DNA of 64,000 nucleotides from Diorhabda sublineata (lineage: Eukaryota > Arthropoda > Insecta > Coleoptera > Chrysomelidae), in contig NC_079477.1 of the NCBI RefSeq assembly GCF_026230105.1, positions 7,507,001-7,571,000 on the forward strand. The letters run 5' to 3'. Of this stretch, positions 1 to 12,036 are shown one piece after another. A model generated the notes under the pieces. It had not been told where the DNA came from and searched no databases. It was given only the letters and a program-made list of their open reading frames with translations. Position numbers and translations under genes: made by a program. Every line of letters begins with the position of its first letter. Positions within the stretch are counted from its first letter, which is position 1.

Positions 1-23
1 AATTATCTACGTTATTTATTTAG

Positions 24-3000
24 GTGATATGGATGGTCACCATAACCTGGATCATACCAGCTTTACTATTCTTCATAAGTATTTTTGGTTGGGAATATTT
101 TACTGGATATAGAGATCTACAACCAGGAGAATGTGCGGTGCAATTTTTAAAGGAACCGGTTTTCAATACTGCTTTAATTATCAGCTACTATTGGACTACG
201 CTCATTGTTTTATTCATTCTGTATGGAGGTAAGATCATAAAAAAGTTTCATATCAACTGTTTGAAACACTGTTTTCACCTTTCTTTGGTAATCGACTATT
301 TCCTAAAATTATTATTATTTGTCACTGAAAATGGAAGTCTGATCTTTCCTGAAATTAGAGCCCATTTATAAACAGCATAACTCACCTAGGAGGGCAATCA
401 AATAAGTATTTAGTATATAGGAGAAATGAAAATTTCAGAAAAAAAAACATTGATTTTTCATTACATTTCCTTTTATTTTGATACTCAGAGATGCACCAAC
501 TTCTGTTACCTGTCTGAAAAATACGTTTTCTTTGGGTCTGCAAAAAGGCTTACGTGAAGGCTATGACCTCCTCATTCGTCTCTTTCTACAAGTGACTTTT
601 TTAGGTTTGGAAACTAAAAGAAGTAGCATAGAATCCAATCTGCATAGTACGATTAATGATTGTTACTATTTGGATGTTGTTTGTCTATCTGTTTGATACA
701 ATTGTGGAGATGTATGTCAAAAATTTCTCTTCAAGGCTACACATATAAATATATGAATTCAATTCTAAAAATGTGCTCTAACAATATCATAAGAATATTA
801 ATTCCACAGCTTCTTCTGGAATTCTCTGCTTAGATAACAAAAATAAAATTTCCAGGTATTTACAAAACGGCTTTTGATATGCAGAAAAAAAGCGAAGCGA
901 AACAACGGAAAATGCAGTCTATGGTGGCATTAAGCGCAGGTGCAATGAGTGGTATGGCGGGACGAGCAGCTGGAATAGGTCTTTCCAAAACTCAAAGTAA
1001 CTCGGAAAATGTTGATAAGCCTCTTCCTATTAACAATGCTTCCGTTGTCAAGGAAAACCAGGACAAAAATACTTTGACTGTTTTAGAATCCTACCAAGCT
1101 GGAGGATCAGCTGATTCCAATTCAAGCACTACCACTAGGTAATTATCAACATACATATACACAAGAAGATCCAAAATTCTTGTCTGTTTTCTAATTCTTT
1201 TCATCATATAATAATTTAATTGTATGAAGTAGTGCAACTACGACTACAACAACCACAACTACAGCAACTTCTTACGAAAAGAAGAATCTTTGTCCACCTA
1301 AAGGTAAACCGGTACAAGAAAACGCTGACAAATCAGAAAGATCGAGTAGTCCTGCCTTCGAATCTGACGAAGACAGCACAGCTCCAGTACAAGAAAAGGA
1401 GAAATGTAAGGAAAAGGAGAAAAATTTGGCTTCGAAGAAGAGAACGTCGGTAGTTGGGTTGATTATGCAATCGAGTGCACCGTTGCATGTTTTCACTCAT
1501 ACCAGAATCAATGGGGATATATCTCCTGCTAAAACAATGGGTCGACATCATGAAAACATTGTAAGTATTCCGACAACAAGAGAATCTTTAATAGGACGCT
1601 ATAAAATGAATCGTTACTGATTTATGAATGTGTGCATAGAATGAAGTTTACGTTTAAGTAGATGTAATGCATAAAATCATAAAACTTACAACTTTCACTT
1701 TTGAGAATAAATGTAAACACTTCACATACGTAAACAATGAGAATATTAGTAAAAAACAAAATAAACTTGAATTTGAAATTAAGTAACCTTGCAAGAAAAC
1801 ATTCGTTTTTATCGATTTTATCAATTTTTTTGATAAAAAATTATCTGTCAATGTTAATCTTACAATTAGCGTCATAAAAATTTTATTATTCAACAGTGAG
1901 CGGAATTGCCGCTCAATTTAATGGAACGAGAAGCGTGAGAGATGCTCCAAAATATGGAAAAAGCGACGATGCAAAGCTAGATATTTTGCTATCATTAGAA
2001 GACAACCCTCAGGGAACTATAACAAAAATTGCTTACAATAAAGTGTAAGTCAATCGTTTGTAGTAAAGGAGTTAAATAAAGAAAGAGTTCATCCTGTTCA
2101 CGAACTCTCAGATGGTTAGGAAGTTTGTTAAGTCTTCGTGAGGCATTGTGAACCAAATATTTTTCTGTTATACTTTCAAATGACGTAACGTTCTGTTTAA
2201 GTGGTACAGTAAATTGACACAATTGTCACTACTGATTTTAGCAAATCCCCACTGGATTCAGACATAATACACTCAACTGAGGCATTTCCGTATCCAACAA
2301 TAAGGAGAACTTAGATGCCATTATTTGTTAGTAGTACACCACCACATTATGGTTTCAAGGTTTCCGTATAACCAGTTTGGAGGAAGAGTCATCTAAGTCA
2401 ACTGATCTTATACCCCTTCCAATTTATTTCTGTGGTGTTATTTAAAAAACCGGGTCTTCGTTAACTAACCACACCAATTAGAAGATATAGTGTCCATTTG
2501 TACGATAAAAGTAGAGAATTTTACTAGTTTACTAGTATTCTCAATAGCCTCGGATAGAAAAAGCTAGTTCCATTATTTGCATTAAATGAAATATTTCGTT
2601 TAGTTTCGACTATTAACAATGGCAATTCGCATTGTATTCAGTATTCAATGTATTTTATAATTGTTTTAAAATTTGTTGCTCAGAAATCAAAATTTAAGGC
2701 AATTATCATATAAAAATTCCTATCTCTTTATCAACAACTCTATCAACTCTTATAACAAGTTAGTTATTTTAACAATTTACTCCGCTGAAAAAGCTGGACT
2801 TTTTTGCTAGTTTTTCTTTTTACCGGTTACTTCTTCAAACCAAAATTGAACAACTATTCTAGTGTATTTAATATAGTTTTCATATTTATTTCTTCCATTT
2901 TTTTAGCACCAGCCCAAACCAGAGAAGCCTACCTTCTTTCAGATCACCGAACATGAACCTTTAGTCGACTCATCAAAATCAGAAAACTACACAGTAAGTG

Positions 3001-3812
3001 CAAAGCCCTCTCAACCCGACTGCCCTGTTACAATTGTAAATAGTAAAAGTTGCGACAGTACTTTGCAGCCCTCTGTAGATAGTAAAAAGTTCTCTAATAG
3101 TTTATTAAAAACCAAATCCACTTATGATTTGTTGCTTGGCTTAGATGGTGCTGATTTACGTTTTATGGACGAGAGTTCTATAGTTGTACCTTCCCCTACA
3201 TTAGAAAACCCTCCTCCTATGAGTAATACTAGCTCTCCTCGTCTTGTACAGGGCGAGCAGAAACTTCAGACGGAAGTAACGATTACCGCTGATCGGCCAA
3301 TAACATCAGTAGTCAATGAGGAGGAGCGTGCAGGAGAGACTGAGGAAAGCTCACCATTGGGGGGAATTTCAGCTATTAGTCAAACAGGTAAAAACGGTCC
3401 TTTCAACACGTCCTACAATAATAAACCTAAATTTTGTTCAGAATCCATAGATAATCCTAAGAGGGTATTTGTTAAATCGATAGGAAAGAAACTGAAGGCC
3501 AAAAAGAAAACTATCGGCCCTCTAGGCTTCGGAAGACAGAAGTCTAAATCCGAAAACCGAGCTAGAAAGGCTCTGAGAACGATATCCTTTATTTTGGGAG
3601 CATTTGTTGTTTGCTGGACGCCGTATCACATATTTGCGTTGGTGGAAGGGTTTTGCACAGATCCTCCTTGTATCAACAGTCACATTTACATGTTTTCATA
3701 TTTTTTGTGCTACGCCAACAGTCCTCTAAATCCATTTTGTTATGCTTTAGCTAATCAGCAGTTCAAAAAAACTTTTACAAGGATTTTAAAGGGGGACTTC
3801 CATTTAACTTAG
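24..3812 (+). CDS. Muscarinic acetylcholine receptor, gar-2 / mAChR-B-like (3' part, five exons)
   Basis: This is a rhodopsin-class GPCR for acetylcholine at the plasma membrane; the 5' exons (N-terminus to TM3) lie before the window. Exons by splice sites: 24-228, 856-1138, 1230-1560, 1897-2042, 2907-3812. Exon 1 carries TM4, the second extracellular loop (GECAVQFL) and TM5 (SYYWTTLIVLFILYGG). Exons 2-5 encode a very long third intracellular loop of roughly 480 residues, rich in K/E, S and T with a poly-Thr run. Exon 5 ends with TM6 (CWTPYHIF), a Cys-rich third extracellular loop, TM7 (NSPLNPFCYA, the NPxxY motif) and a short tail. TM6/TM7 match the invertebrate gar-2/type-B branch better than the M1-M5/type-A branch (from memory). 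Phases join cleanly except exon 3 to exon 4, which is one base out (see findings). AATAAA lies at 3903. The family call is firm and the subtype is an inference. Confidence 0.9.
1897..2042 (+). other. Muscarinic receptor exon 4 (frame-conflicting exon)
   Basis: The exon lies between a CAG acceptor (1894-1896) and a GTGTAA donor, with a stronger GTAAGT two bases on. Its only long open frame starts at AGC 1899 (SGIAAQFNG...) and runs 48 codons straight into the frame of exon 5. Exon 3 ends in phase 0, so direct joining would read TGA as the first codon. The length of 146 nt is not a multiple of three, while skipping the exon (1560 to 2907) keeps the frame. Either one base is missing at the exon 3 edge, an unseen short exon lies between, or inclusion truncates the receptor. 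Confidence 0.55.
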
Positions 3813-5201
3813 ATAAATATAACAACTTTAGAGTTGTTCCTTCCAAACAAATATTCCCAAGAAATTAAATGTAATATAAACAATTCCAAATACAAAACAG
3901 AAAATAAAACATATCATAAAAGTTTAGTTTCACTCAATGATATACATATCCATTTATTTGTAGCTAATACATGTAAAAATGGATTCAGCTTCAATAATAA
4001 AAAATATTTAATGAGGTCCTCCTTTTCCTTGCCGATTACATTATATTTTTTCTGTAAAATCAACTCTAAAGTTTGTTATTAAATAGATAAATAGAAAATA
4101 GTGAGTTTATAGAAATAGAACAAGGTACTAGAGTGCCATATCAATAACCATCTATATATTTGTATAAAAAATTGGCTGTAACTTCACTTGTATGGTTGGA
4201 TATAGCCTAGTACCTAATTGAAAAATATTGCATATATTCAAATATATTATGTTGATGAAATACTACATAATTGACAATAGAAATGATCAAGAAATGTATA
4301 AAGCACAAAATGAAGTAACTGAGCTTTCAAAAATTTTCTCGTCCTTCCACTCTATGTATGATAAATAAATTAAAGTAGCTCTTATGACTTATTATATTAG
4401 AAACAAAAAATGTGTGCACAGTACCACTCTGTAGATATGGTTGAAAAACTGATTCTGACAAATATATTCGCACATATTATTTGGAATCACGCCGGCCCTA
4501 CACTTTTTGTACTATTATAAGCGAAGGTGAGAAATAGTACCGAAGATGGCGTTGTATTTTTCATGGTAATTTCAGGCTAATCGATTTTATGGATAGTTTA
4601 GATAAATATAATCGATGATTCTGCAGGCACATCCAAGGTAGACGGGAGGGATACAAAATTTTGATTATGTAAAAACGAAACAATACAAAAAGTTGTTGTG
4701 GTCGCTTAATAATTTGTGGAGTGATTGTTCGCATAATAGAAAAAATCACATAAATTTCAGCCGCACAGATAACGGTGGATGACACGTCAGTAGCCGATTT
4801 ACACTTGATTAAAAAATTAGTTTTGATTTATTTCATTTCGAATGAAATTCAAACAAAACACTATTTTTAGGATATAAAGGATTTTCGTGAGCTGACTGAC
4901 AATATAAATATACATAGAATCTGTAGATTAGAATAAATTTAATAGATCGAAATACCAAGTGACATAGTAAACAGAAAAAACAGTATTAATAATTTCTAGT
5001 ATGACAGTTTTCAACCTACGGTCAATGTGAATTAATTCAGTCAAAATATAAGTAGAGATTTTATTTATTAAACAACTGCCGTTTGTTGATAATCTACTCA
5101 CATTAACAAAAAGAAAAATTATTGTCAACATTAGCTCTTTCCGAGTCTATTATTATATAATTAACTAAAACTTTTTTCTTCAATATGTTATCGGTGTATA
5201 T
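3813..5201. other. Receptor 3' UTR and gene-free stretch
   Basis: This stretch follows the receptor stop codon. The open frame at 3834-4082 has no recognisable content and is probably 3' UTR; possible polyadenylation signals are at 3903 and around 4365. Beyond about 4400 I see only AT-rich sequence with short chance ORFs. Confidence 0.5.
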
Positions 5202-5450
5202 TAAAGTCTATTTATCGAAAGAAAATAGTAAACCAATACATATTCACGCATAATGCAAGTGATCAAAGTTAAAAACGCCAAAGCCGAGCATGTAACAGGA
5301 CCGCACTCCGCACTTAAGAAATTATTTGCGATTTCATACAGCAGATTATCTAATACCATATATTATAAATAATTAAGCACAATTATTATTATTAAAAATA
5401 TATACAATGTAAACATGCAGTTTGGAATAGATATAAAGTGAACAACCAAA

Positions 5451-5480
5451 ACACACACACACACACACATACACACACAT
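5451..5480. repeat. (AC)n microsatellite
   Basis: A run of ACACAC repeats with one AT interruption lies inside the Tc1-type relic. The other copy of the element lacks it, so it expanded after the copies diverged. Confidence 0.9.
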
Positions 5481-6025
5481 AGCATCTTATTGTTAACACC
5501 AAGCTTGCCTTGAGGATTGTATGGTGGATTCCACCCAAAACTTATCCTTAGTATGTCCAGCGATACCCAGTTTCATCCAGGTAGTAAATTTTTCTATTGT
5601 TTTCACGAAATTTATTAATTATTCTAAGGTATTATCGGTTTCACACAATTATTTCTGCTTTTTCTGGTAATAATCTGTTCCTTTCTTGTTTTTTGTTCCA
5701 ATATCCCATTTTATTCAATAAATAAAGTCCTTGGCTTCTTTAACAACTCCTAGAACTTCATCCACTGGTAGATAATTCATTTTGCAAGAAAAAATTGTGC
5801 ACAATCATTTTCTTGCATTTCATTTTTATAAATATTCACAATCATTTGTTTTCGCTAGCTCTTCTTAGGCGGAGTAAATCTAACGTCAACAACTTCATCA
5901 TCTGTCTCCGTGTCAAACATATTAAACATATTAAACAAATTAAGCACCAGACACATATAAACAATCTCCCTGCAATACGATAATACGAGGCCGTCCCTGT
6001 ACTACACTTGATCTTTAGGCGCTTG

Positions 6026-6053
6026 CCACAATATACCATGTGGTATATTGTGG
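6026..6053. repeat. 28-bp near-perfect palindrome
   Basis: The left arm CCACAATATACCA (6026-6038) and right arm TGGTATATTGTGG (6041-6053) are exact complements around a two-base TG centre. It sits inside the Tc1-type relic and is not present in the second copy. Confidence 0.9.
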
Positions 6054-6239
6054 GGCCACTGATCTGGACAAACAACAATGCCGCAATGAGTTTATCTGGG
6101 ATGTTCACGTACTGATAACGCACTGATCATTGTTTTGGTTTACCATTTTTCATCGATAAATAGACTTTAGATTCATCGTCAATGTTTCAAAAGTAACGAA
6201 TTTTCAATTTCTATTCGTATCCTTTTCGTTTTATTTCAA

Positions 6240-6440
6240 ATGGAACTTTGATTTAGAATGATTATGATAGAAGAATAGAGTTTGGTGGAACATGTCTTTT
6301 GGAGTCAACGTCATCCCTAATTCTAGCAATGAATTCTTTAAATGGGAGTGTTATAAGTTGTTGCCATTATTGTAACGAAAACCCGCATATCTTCTGGCAC
6401 AATACTCACGAACAAATAGTATTATTGGACTGAATCCTTC
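6240..6440 (+). mobile_element. Probable DDE transposase fragment
   Basis: The plus-strand conceptual reading contains LNGSV and, further on, NENPHIF plus a HTHEQ-like run. This is the order seen around the second catalytic region of insect DDE transposases. Only about 65 codons are recognisable, with a stop soon after. It is very short and the assignment is tentative. Confidence 0.35.
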
Positions 6441-9200
6441 CTGATTAACATTAGTTCATTTAATCGTAATCAAACTTTTCTAAATAACACAAAAGTTACT
6501 AATTTACTGAATAGTAATAATCTTTTTACAAAAAATGAATCTGTATCAGTGATTTTAAATTTTTGAAACTAGTAACACTTTCCTTTTAGTTTTTTCACAC
6601 ATTATTTCGCTACTTCTTAATTTTTCACATTAGAAATCTACTACCTATCTCAACGGTGCAATGAGTGGTATAGATGTTTTTTGAAATAAAAAATCTTTTA
6701 CTTTTAACAAATGTTTGTCAAGAATTTATATTATATAGGTTTTGAATGGTCATTTACACATCATGTTTCTACATTCCTTTAATTGGATAGGGGGTGTAAG
6801 TAAAATTTGTATGTTGAGGTTCGATCAGACAATAAATAATGCAAATTGTCAATTAAGAAATGTCAACTAGTGATTGTGATTATAAAAATCTTCATATAAA
6901 TAGGACAGTAAAGGTGAGTTCATTCAGAAAAAAAAGATAAGAGAAAATGAAAATAACATAGAGTTAACACAAAGAAATAACATAATCTAAGATATAAGCT
7001 CCACTTAATCAAATTTTGTGCGTGCCAATTTCAATATCACTTTGTCCCGATATTTTTCTGAACCTAACTAGAAAGTAGTATTTAATACGGAAATTTTTAC
7101 ATGCTGACCTTTTCCAAAAATACTCAAAGAATTCCAAAAAAACATCAAGAAAATAAACTTTTTTAGGTTACATCTACAAAGCAACTTTAGTTTTCAACCA
7201 CGGACAAGTGATTTTGTTTGGAATGTATGAGAAAAATCTATTAGTGCTAAAACGTCAAAGCCAGTCGTGGAATGCGTTTTCACAACAAGCTTAAGATATT
7301 TTGTGAGGCTGTGTTCAACTATGAAAAATGCTTTTATTTTCATATAAATTTTGGTATGTTATAAAAAACAAAAGCACTGCCTGAAAAGAAATATGTTAAA
7401 TTTTGTAGTCAAGTTGAATATACCTGTATATGCAATATTTTTTATCGATATCAAAACCCAAGCACTGCAATTTTCTTGATAAAACGGCGATAATTATAAG
7501 AAAAAATATAGTTAGTGAAGAATAAATCAATAAAATTAGTAATAGTAAGCAGACAATAATAGATAATTCCGAATTAGAAACTTATATCAAAGTGATATAA
7601 AATTTGAAATTATGGCAGTTTTTTATGAAGAAGTAATTCTAGGAAGCATTTTGAATTAATTAACTCATATAAAATATTTATTAGTATTTTGTCTCAAAAA
7701 TAGATTCAACAATTAATAATTTTTTCTTATCATTTTCTCAATACAATAATTGTGGTATTTATACGAATGTGAAAGAATAGGTTAACTCAAACAGTATTAT
7801 AACGATTTAATGTACTGTTTTTACTACCCCAACTCTTAAAACAAATGAAGCTTGTTTAAAAGGTTGGTTGTTTCGACGCCTTCGAAAAAGCTCCTCTTTA
7901 ATTAAAAAAACACTGGGAATTTTTTTTGCTTCAGAACAACACGTACCTCTACAAAATCTAACTTAGTTTTTCGGTATAAACATTTTTTATGAGAATTTAT
8001 CAGGGAAAATATAATTTTATACCAAATATAAAAAAGTTGACCACTGAAATCAATAAAACAACAATATTTGATCAAAATAACAATAAACAAAAATCTGAAT
8101 TAAAAAATTTTCCAGGTTGATTCAGTCTATTAAATTAAAAAAAAAAACAAAGATATTCAAATTGATATTTTTATTTTAAAATTACGATAGAACAAATGTT
8201 ATTTTAATATTTATATTTTTTCACTCAAAGCCTCAAGTAAACTTTCTTTCGTGTTGTCAATGACTTGTCTTCTATAATCATCTAAGTTTGAATGAGGAAT
8301 TGTTTCTGTCCTTCATCTTTTTTATCAAATCCTTGTACTCTCTGTTATTCATTCAAAACAAGCTTTAGAGGGCAACGCAAAAATTTAATTTTTAACAACC
8401 ACCCTTTTGTTCAATGTATATAAATAGATACTTATCAGCTGTTACTACAAACACTTTCAGAAAATCAGTTTCAGAGAAGTACAAACGAATACAACTTATT
8501 ATAAGAAGTGTTTACATGTTTTAAATAATCTTAAATAAATTTATACTTTAGTTTTAACATAACTACACAATTGTGAACTTTTTCACAAATTCTCAAATTT
8601 TGTATAGACATTTTTACACCTTTCTATTAATACAATTTAATATAGTATGTTGAAAACTTTTTATCTAATGACATTTACATAATCACTGATACATTGTCGT
8701 CTTATTTGATATATTTTTGTTATCCTCTAAAATATTCAAAATGCTTCATGCTTTCAACTAGAAATGATCTTTTTCCAAACAATTGATACTCACGATTGAT
8801 TTATATAAGAATTGTATGTATATTTGTATTGTATAATAAGTGTAAACTGTAAATTAGATTATAAGAACCATTTAGTTTACAAAAAAGTGATGTTAGCCTG
8901 CTGTATTTGAGCCCTAAAGCACGATAACGTCGACTTATGTAAATAAAGTAAAAAATAAAGATGATTTTTCATATCTTCTTTTTATTCTAAATCTTCCTCC
9001 GGTCACCCTAGTTTCTCAACATAATTTGAACACGTAAGGTTTGGTGTGTGACTCTGTTTGCTTAGTGGACAGTATTTTGTTTGTTGCTGTGATGTATTAT
9101 GATTGATTGATTGATCTATTTATATGAGTAGAACTGAACGAATGCGATAACTCAAATTTATTTTCCTTCTATGAGGGCTGCTACTTAAATTCTGACATTG
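6441..9200. other. Gene-free AT-rich stretch
   Basis: I see no coding region, RNA gene or clear transposon here. A TATA-like string occurs near 8415, but no transcript-like structure follows it. Confidence 0.5.
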
Positions 9201-9264
9201 TCATCATGAAGTTTTAACTATGTTGGAATTTCTGGAACCGTTAGTTATATTCATACTGTATATA

Positions 9265-9443
9265 CTGTTTACACCACCACTATACCAACGCTCACAATTA
9301 CACTGCCTGACGCGCGTTTCGATATCCAAGTTATCGTTTTCAGACACAGTTTACCTTCAATCTCTGAAGTTGGTAACTTGGTTATCGAAAAGCGCGTCAG
9401 ACAGTATAATTGGGAGTGTTGGTGTAATGGTGGTGTGAACACT
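9265..9443. repeat. Foldback (inverted) repeat, arms about 71 bp
   Basis: Arms 9265-9335 and 9372-9443 are imperfect inverted copies separated by about 36 bp. Each holds CACCACC, then a CTGACGCGC-like block and a CAAGTTA end. The structure produces mirror-image ORFs on both strands that are not genes. It resembles a foldback or MITE-type repeat and lies just upstream of the mariner relic at 9556. Confidence 0.8.
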
Positions 9444-9555
9444 GTGTGCAGCATCATGAAGTTTGACATTTTTAATGATGAACGTATCAGAACGTGTTTT
9501 CATACGAGTGCTTCTTTTGTTTACAGATACTTGAAACATTCATCTTGGTCAAAAA

Positions 9556-10210
9556 ATGGAATTAAATCACAAATATTCTCGTGCGATGATTTTCTATTAT
9601 TTTCAATGTAAATTAAACCAACAGCTTCGACTTTTGGTATGAAAAACCATCTCAAGCCACCGTGCTTCGCTGATTTTCCGAATTCAATCGTGGTCGCTCT
9701 CCGCTACACATTCAATATTGCATGAACATCTGACTGTCAAAAAGTTTTTTCGCGTTGAATACTGCATAGTTTGACAATCGCTTAAAAAAGCTCGTGTTGA
9801 TTGTCGCAAAGAAATACTGGAAAAATTCAATAGCGGTACTTCAAAAGACGTCTATAACAAGCATTTTTTGTCAAATATCAGAGAAACCAATCGCAAAAGA
9901 CGAATCATTCTCCATCACGCGAGCTCTCACAAATCAAATCAAACAAAAGTTTTTGAACAGACAAAACATGGAATTGATGAGTTATCTGCCTTAGAGTCCT
10001 TGTTTTCCACCTAATGATTTCTCCTTATTCCCCAGATCAAAAATAAATTGTAGGATCAACGTTTTTCTACATCTGAATAAGCGTTTGATGCGTTCAAATC
10101 TTGGAAGTACTTCAATCGGAATGGAAAAAGCGCTTCGACAATTGGTTCAAACGCATACAAGGGAGAATATTTTCAAAAACCGTAAAACCATATCCAACTA
10201 TAAATATTTT
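9556..10210 (+). mobile_element. Mariner transposase pseudogene (SETMAR-like family)
   Basis: Across shifting plus-strand frames the mariner transposase order is visible. A start at 9556 leads to YEKPSQATVLR (HTH region), FNRGRS, SILHEHLTVKK, ARVDCRKE and, after a large internal deletion, the ILHHASSHKSNQT segment. It ends with SEWKKRFDNWFKR near 10110-10160. At least four frameshifts or stops are needed. The aspartate of the second catalytic motif is gone, as is most of the region between the first and second motifs. It is inactive. Confidence 0.82.
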
Positions 10211-10540
10211 TTTTTCATTTGTCTATCTCAAAACTGAAATAGCAACCCTCGTTTACATTTATACTTCCTGTTTACTACCTCTTCCTTATACTAGATGTCA
10301 AGCTTCTGTCCCGTTAACCCCAGAGACTTGGCTATTGAAAATATACACCATAGGTGGGTATATAAACATTAACACACACTTAACATTGAGAGTTAGTGCT
10401 TCCTAATAAAAACACAAATTAAGCTTGCGAATTTATATATTTCTAACATATTATATATAATGTATTGTGAACATGCATCAAATAATGCTGTAATCAGTTT
10501 ATTCTTGTTTTCAAAATATTCCTAGCATCGTTTATTACTA

Positions 10541-11978
10541 TCAATGGACAGGTATAGGTGTCATTTTTGGATAAAGCATATTGTCCAAACAATGTTTCCT
10601 GATCTCTGGTAGTGGTGCTCCATTTCCAGGTCTACCCCAAAATCCAGTCCAAGTTGAGAAGTGTTTCTTACAAATTTCATCCTCCTTGTTTTTCATTTCC
10701 TAAGAAATAATAAACTGGTTAACTCTTGGTATCTAAAGTATGTAAAGTAAACGCAAGTATGGATGGTATTTTTCGTATTATCAAGATACTTGATGAATAT
10801 TGTGCAATCCATGAAGAAATTGTTCATACTGGAATGAAATATCTTATTTTCAGTACTAGTACTAGTTACAGTAGCTTAAATGAACTGAATATTTTTGGCA
10901 TCCGCTAAACAACGGCATTACCACTTACTTAATAAGCCTCTAATGTAGAATTTAGAGATCTGACAACATTGCATTTCAAACAAGCAACTATTTACTGAAG
11001 ATAAATCTAACCTAAACATAATCGAATTTTGATAATTAATATTTTGAAAATAAAAAACATTTTGTTTAAGTGAGGTATTTAATTGAGGTTATTGCACTTA
11101 TGGATAGTAAAAAGATGTGTGCTGCTTTTACACCTTCAAATATAACTTAGAAGTAAAATAAGTGTTCTTAAGCCAACAAAATACACTACTTAGCGTCTTC
11201 ATATCGCCAAGGGACTCTATAACAACGTTGGTGCAATTGTCTCTCAATCACCCTATGAACTGGCATAGAAATATTTGTATTTTTCTTCGTAATTATTCAT
11301 TTTTCGAAAATGTGAAAACATTCATATTGATCATGTATGCTGGTTAAAAACACATAATAAAAATTGATTTGTGTCAACGGTCGAATAGAGATTTTTATAG
11401 GTATGATATTATTAGGTATGTTACACTTGTAATAAAATATCAATAGTTGAAAAAATAAAAGCAAAATAGATCAAGTAAGAGGTGATATTTCAAAGCTGAT
11501 GAAGCATTTTCCACACCCTGAACATACATACTCCCATTCCATAATGTCTGCAATTTCTTGCTAAATTTCAAGATAGCGTTTTGTTTCACATTCACTTCAA
11601 GTTGGCTTTAGTATCGTTGGTGTCTATTCATAAGTTTCTGTTGATTGACACCCCAATGAGTTACTTTTCATCATTTGCGTAATAGTCCAGGTCTGCCCTG
11701 GCTTCATGCATACTGCTTACTTACATACTTAAAACATGATTAGTTCGTTTTCGTTTGATTCATTATAAATGAGAGCAACGGTATTGTTAACGCAAAGAAT
11801 ATCAAAAATAAAGATCGAAAGATTCAATAAGTACATAATCTTAATACCACCATTTGCTTTTAGATTAATAAATAATATTACCTTCATTTTTTGTTTTTTG
11901 TACATCATTTGCTCTGCCAAAACTTTCAAATAGGCAGACCCTTCCCTACTCCATATACCTGGGTTCCTACAAAAAAAT

Positions 11979-12036
<58 letters not shown>

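Larger units (their letters stand above)
5202..6169 (-). mobile_element. Decayed Tc1/mariner (IS630)-type element with terminal inverted repeats, copy 1
   Basis: The ends are inverted repeats of about 35 bp: AAGTCTATTTATCGA at 5204 on the left faces its complement ending at 6167, and both are bordered by TA, the usual Tc1/mariner target. Minus-strand reading gives fragments like the HTH and linker parts of insect IS630/Tc1-type transposases, more clearly in the related copy at 27185-28205. The transposase is broken by stops and deletions, so the element is dead. It contains an (AC)n tract at about 5451-5480 and a perfect palindrome at 6026-6053. Confidence 0.72.

Noticed and set aside
8395..8500. 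TATA-like TATATAAATA followed by TCAGTTTCAG
   Set aside because: No open frame, donor or poly(A) arrangement follows; AT-rich sequence gives such strings often.
9220..9469. Overlapping ORFs on both strands
   Set aside because: They arise from the inverted repeat at 9265-9443.
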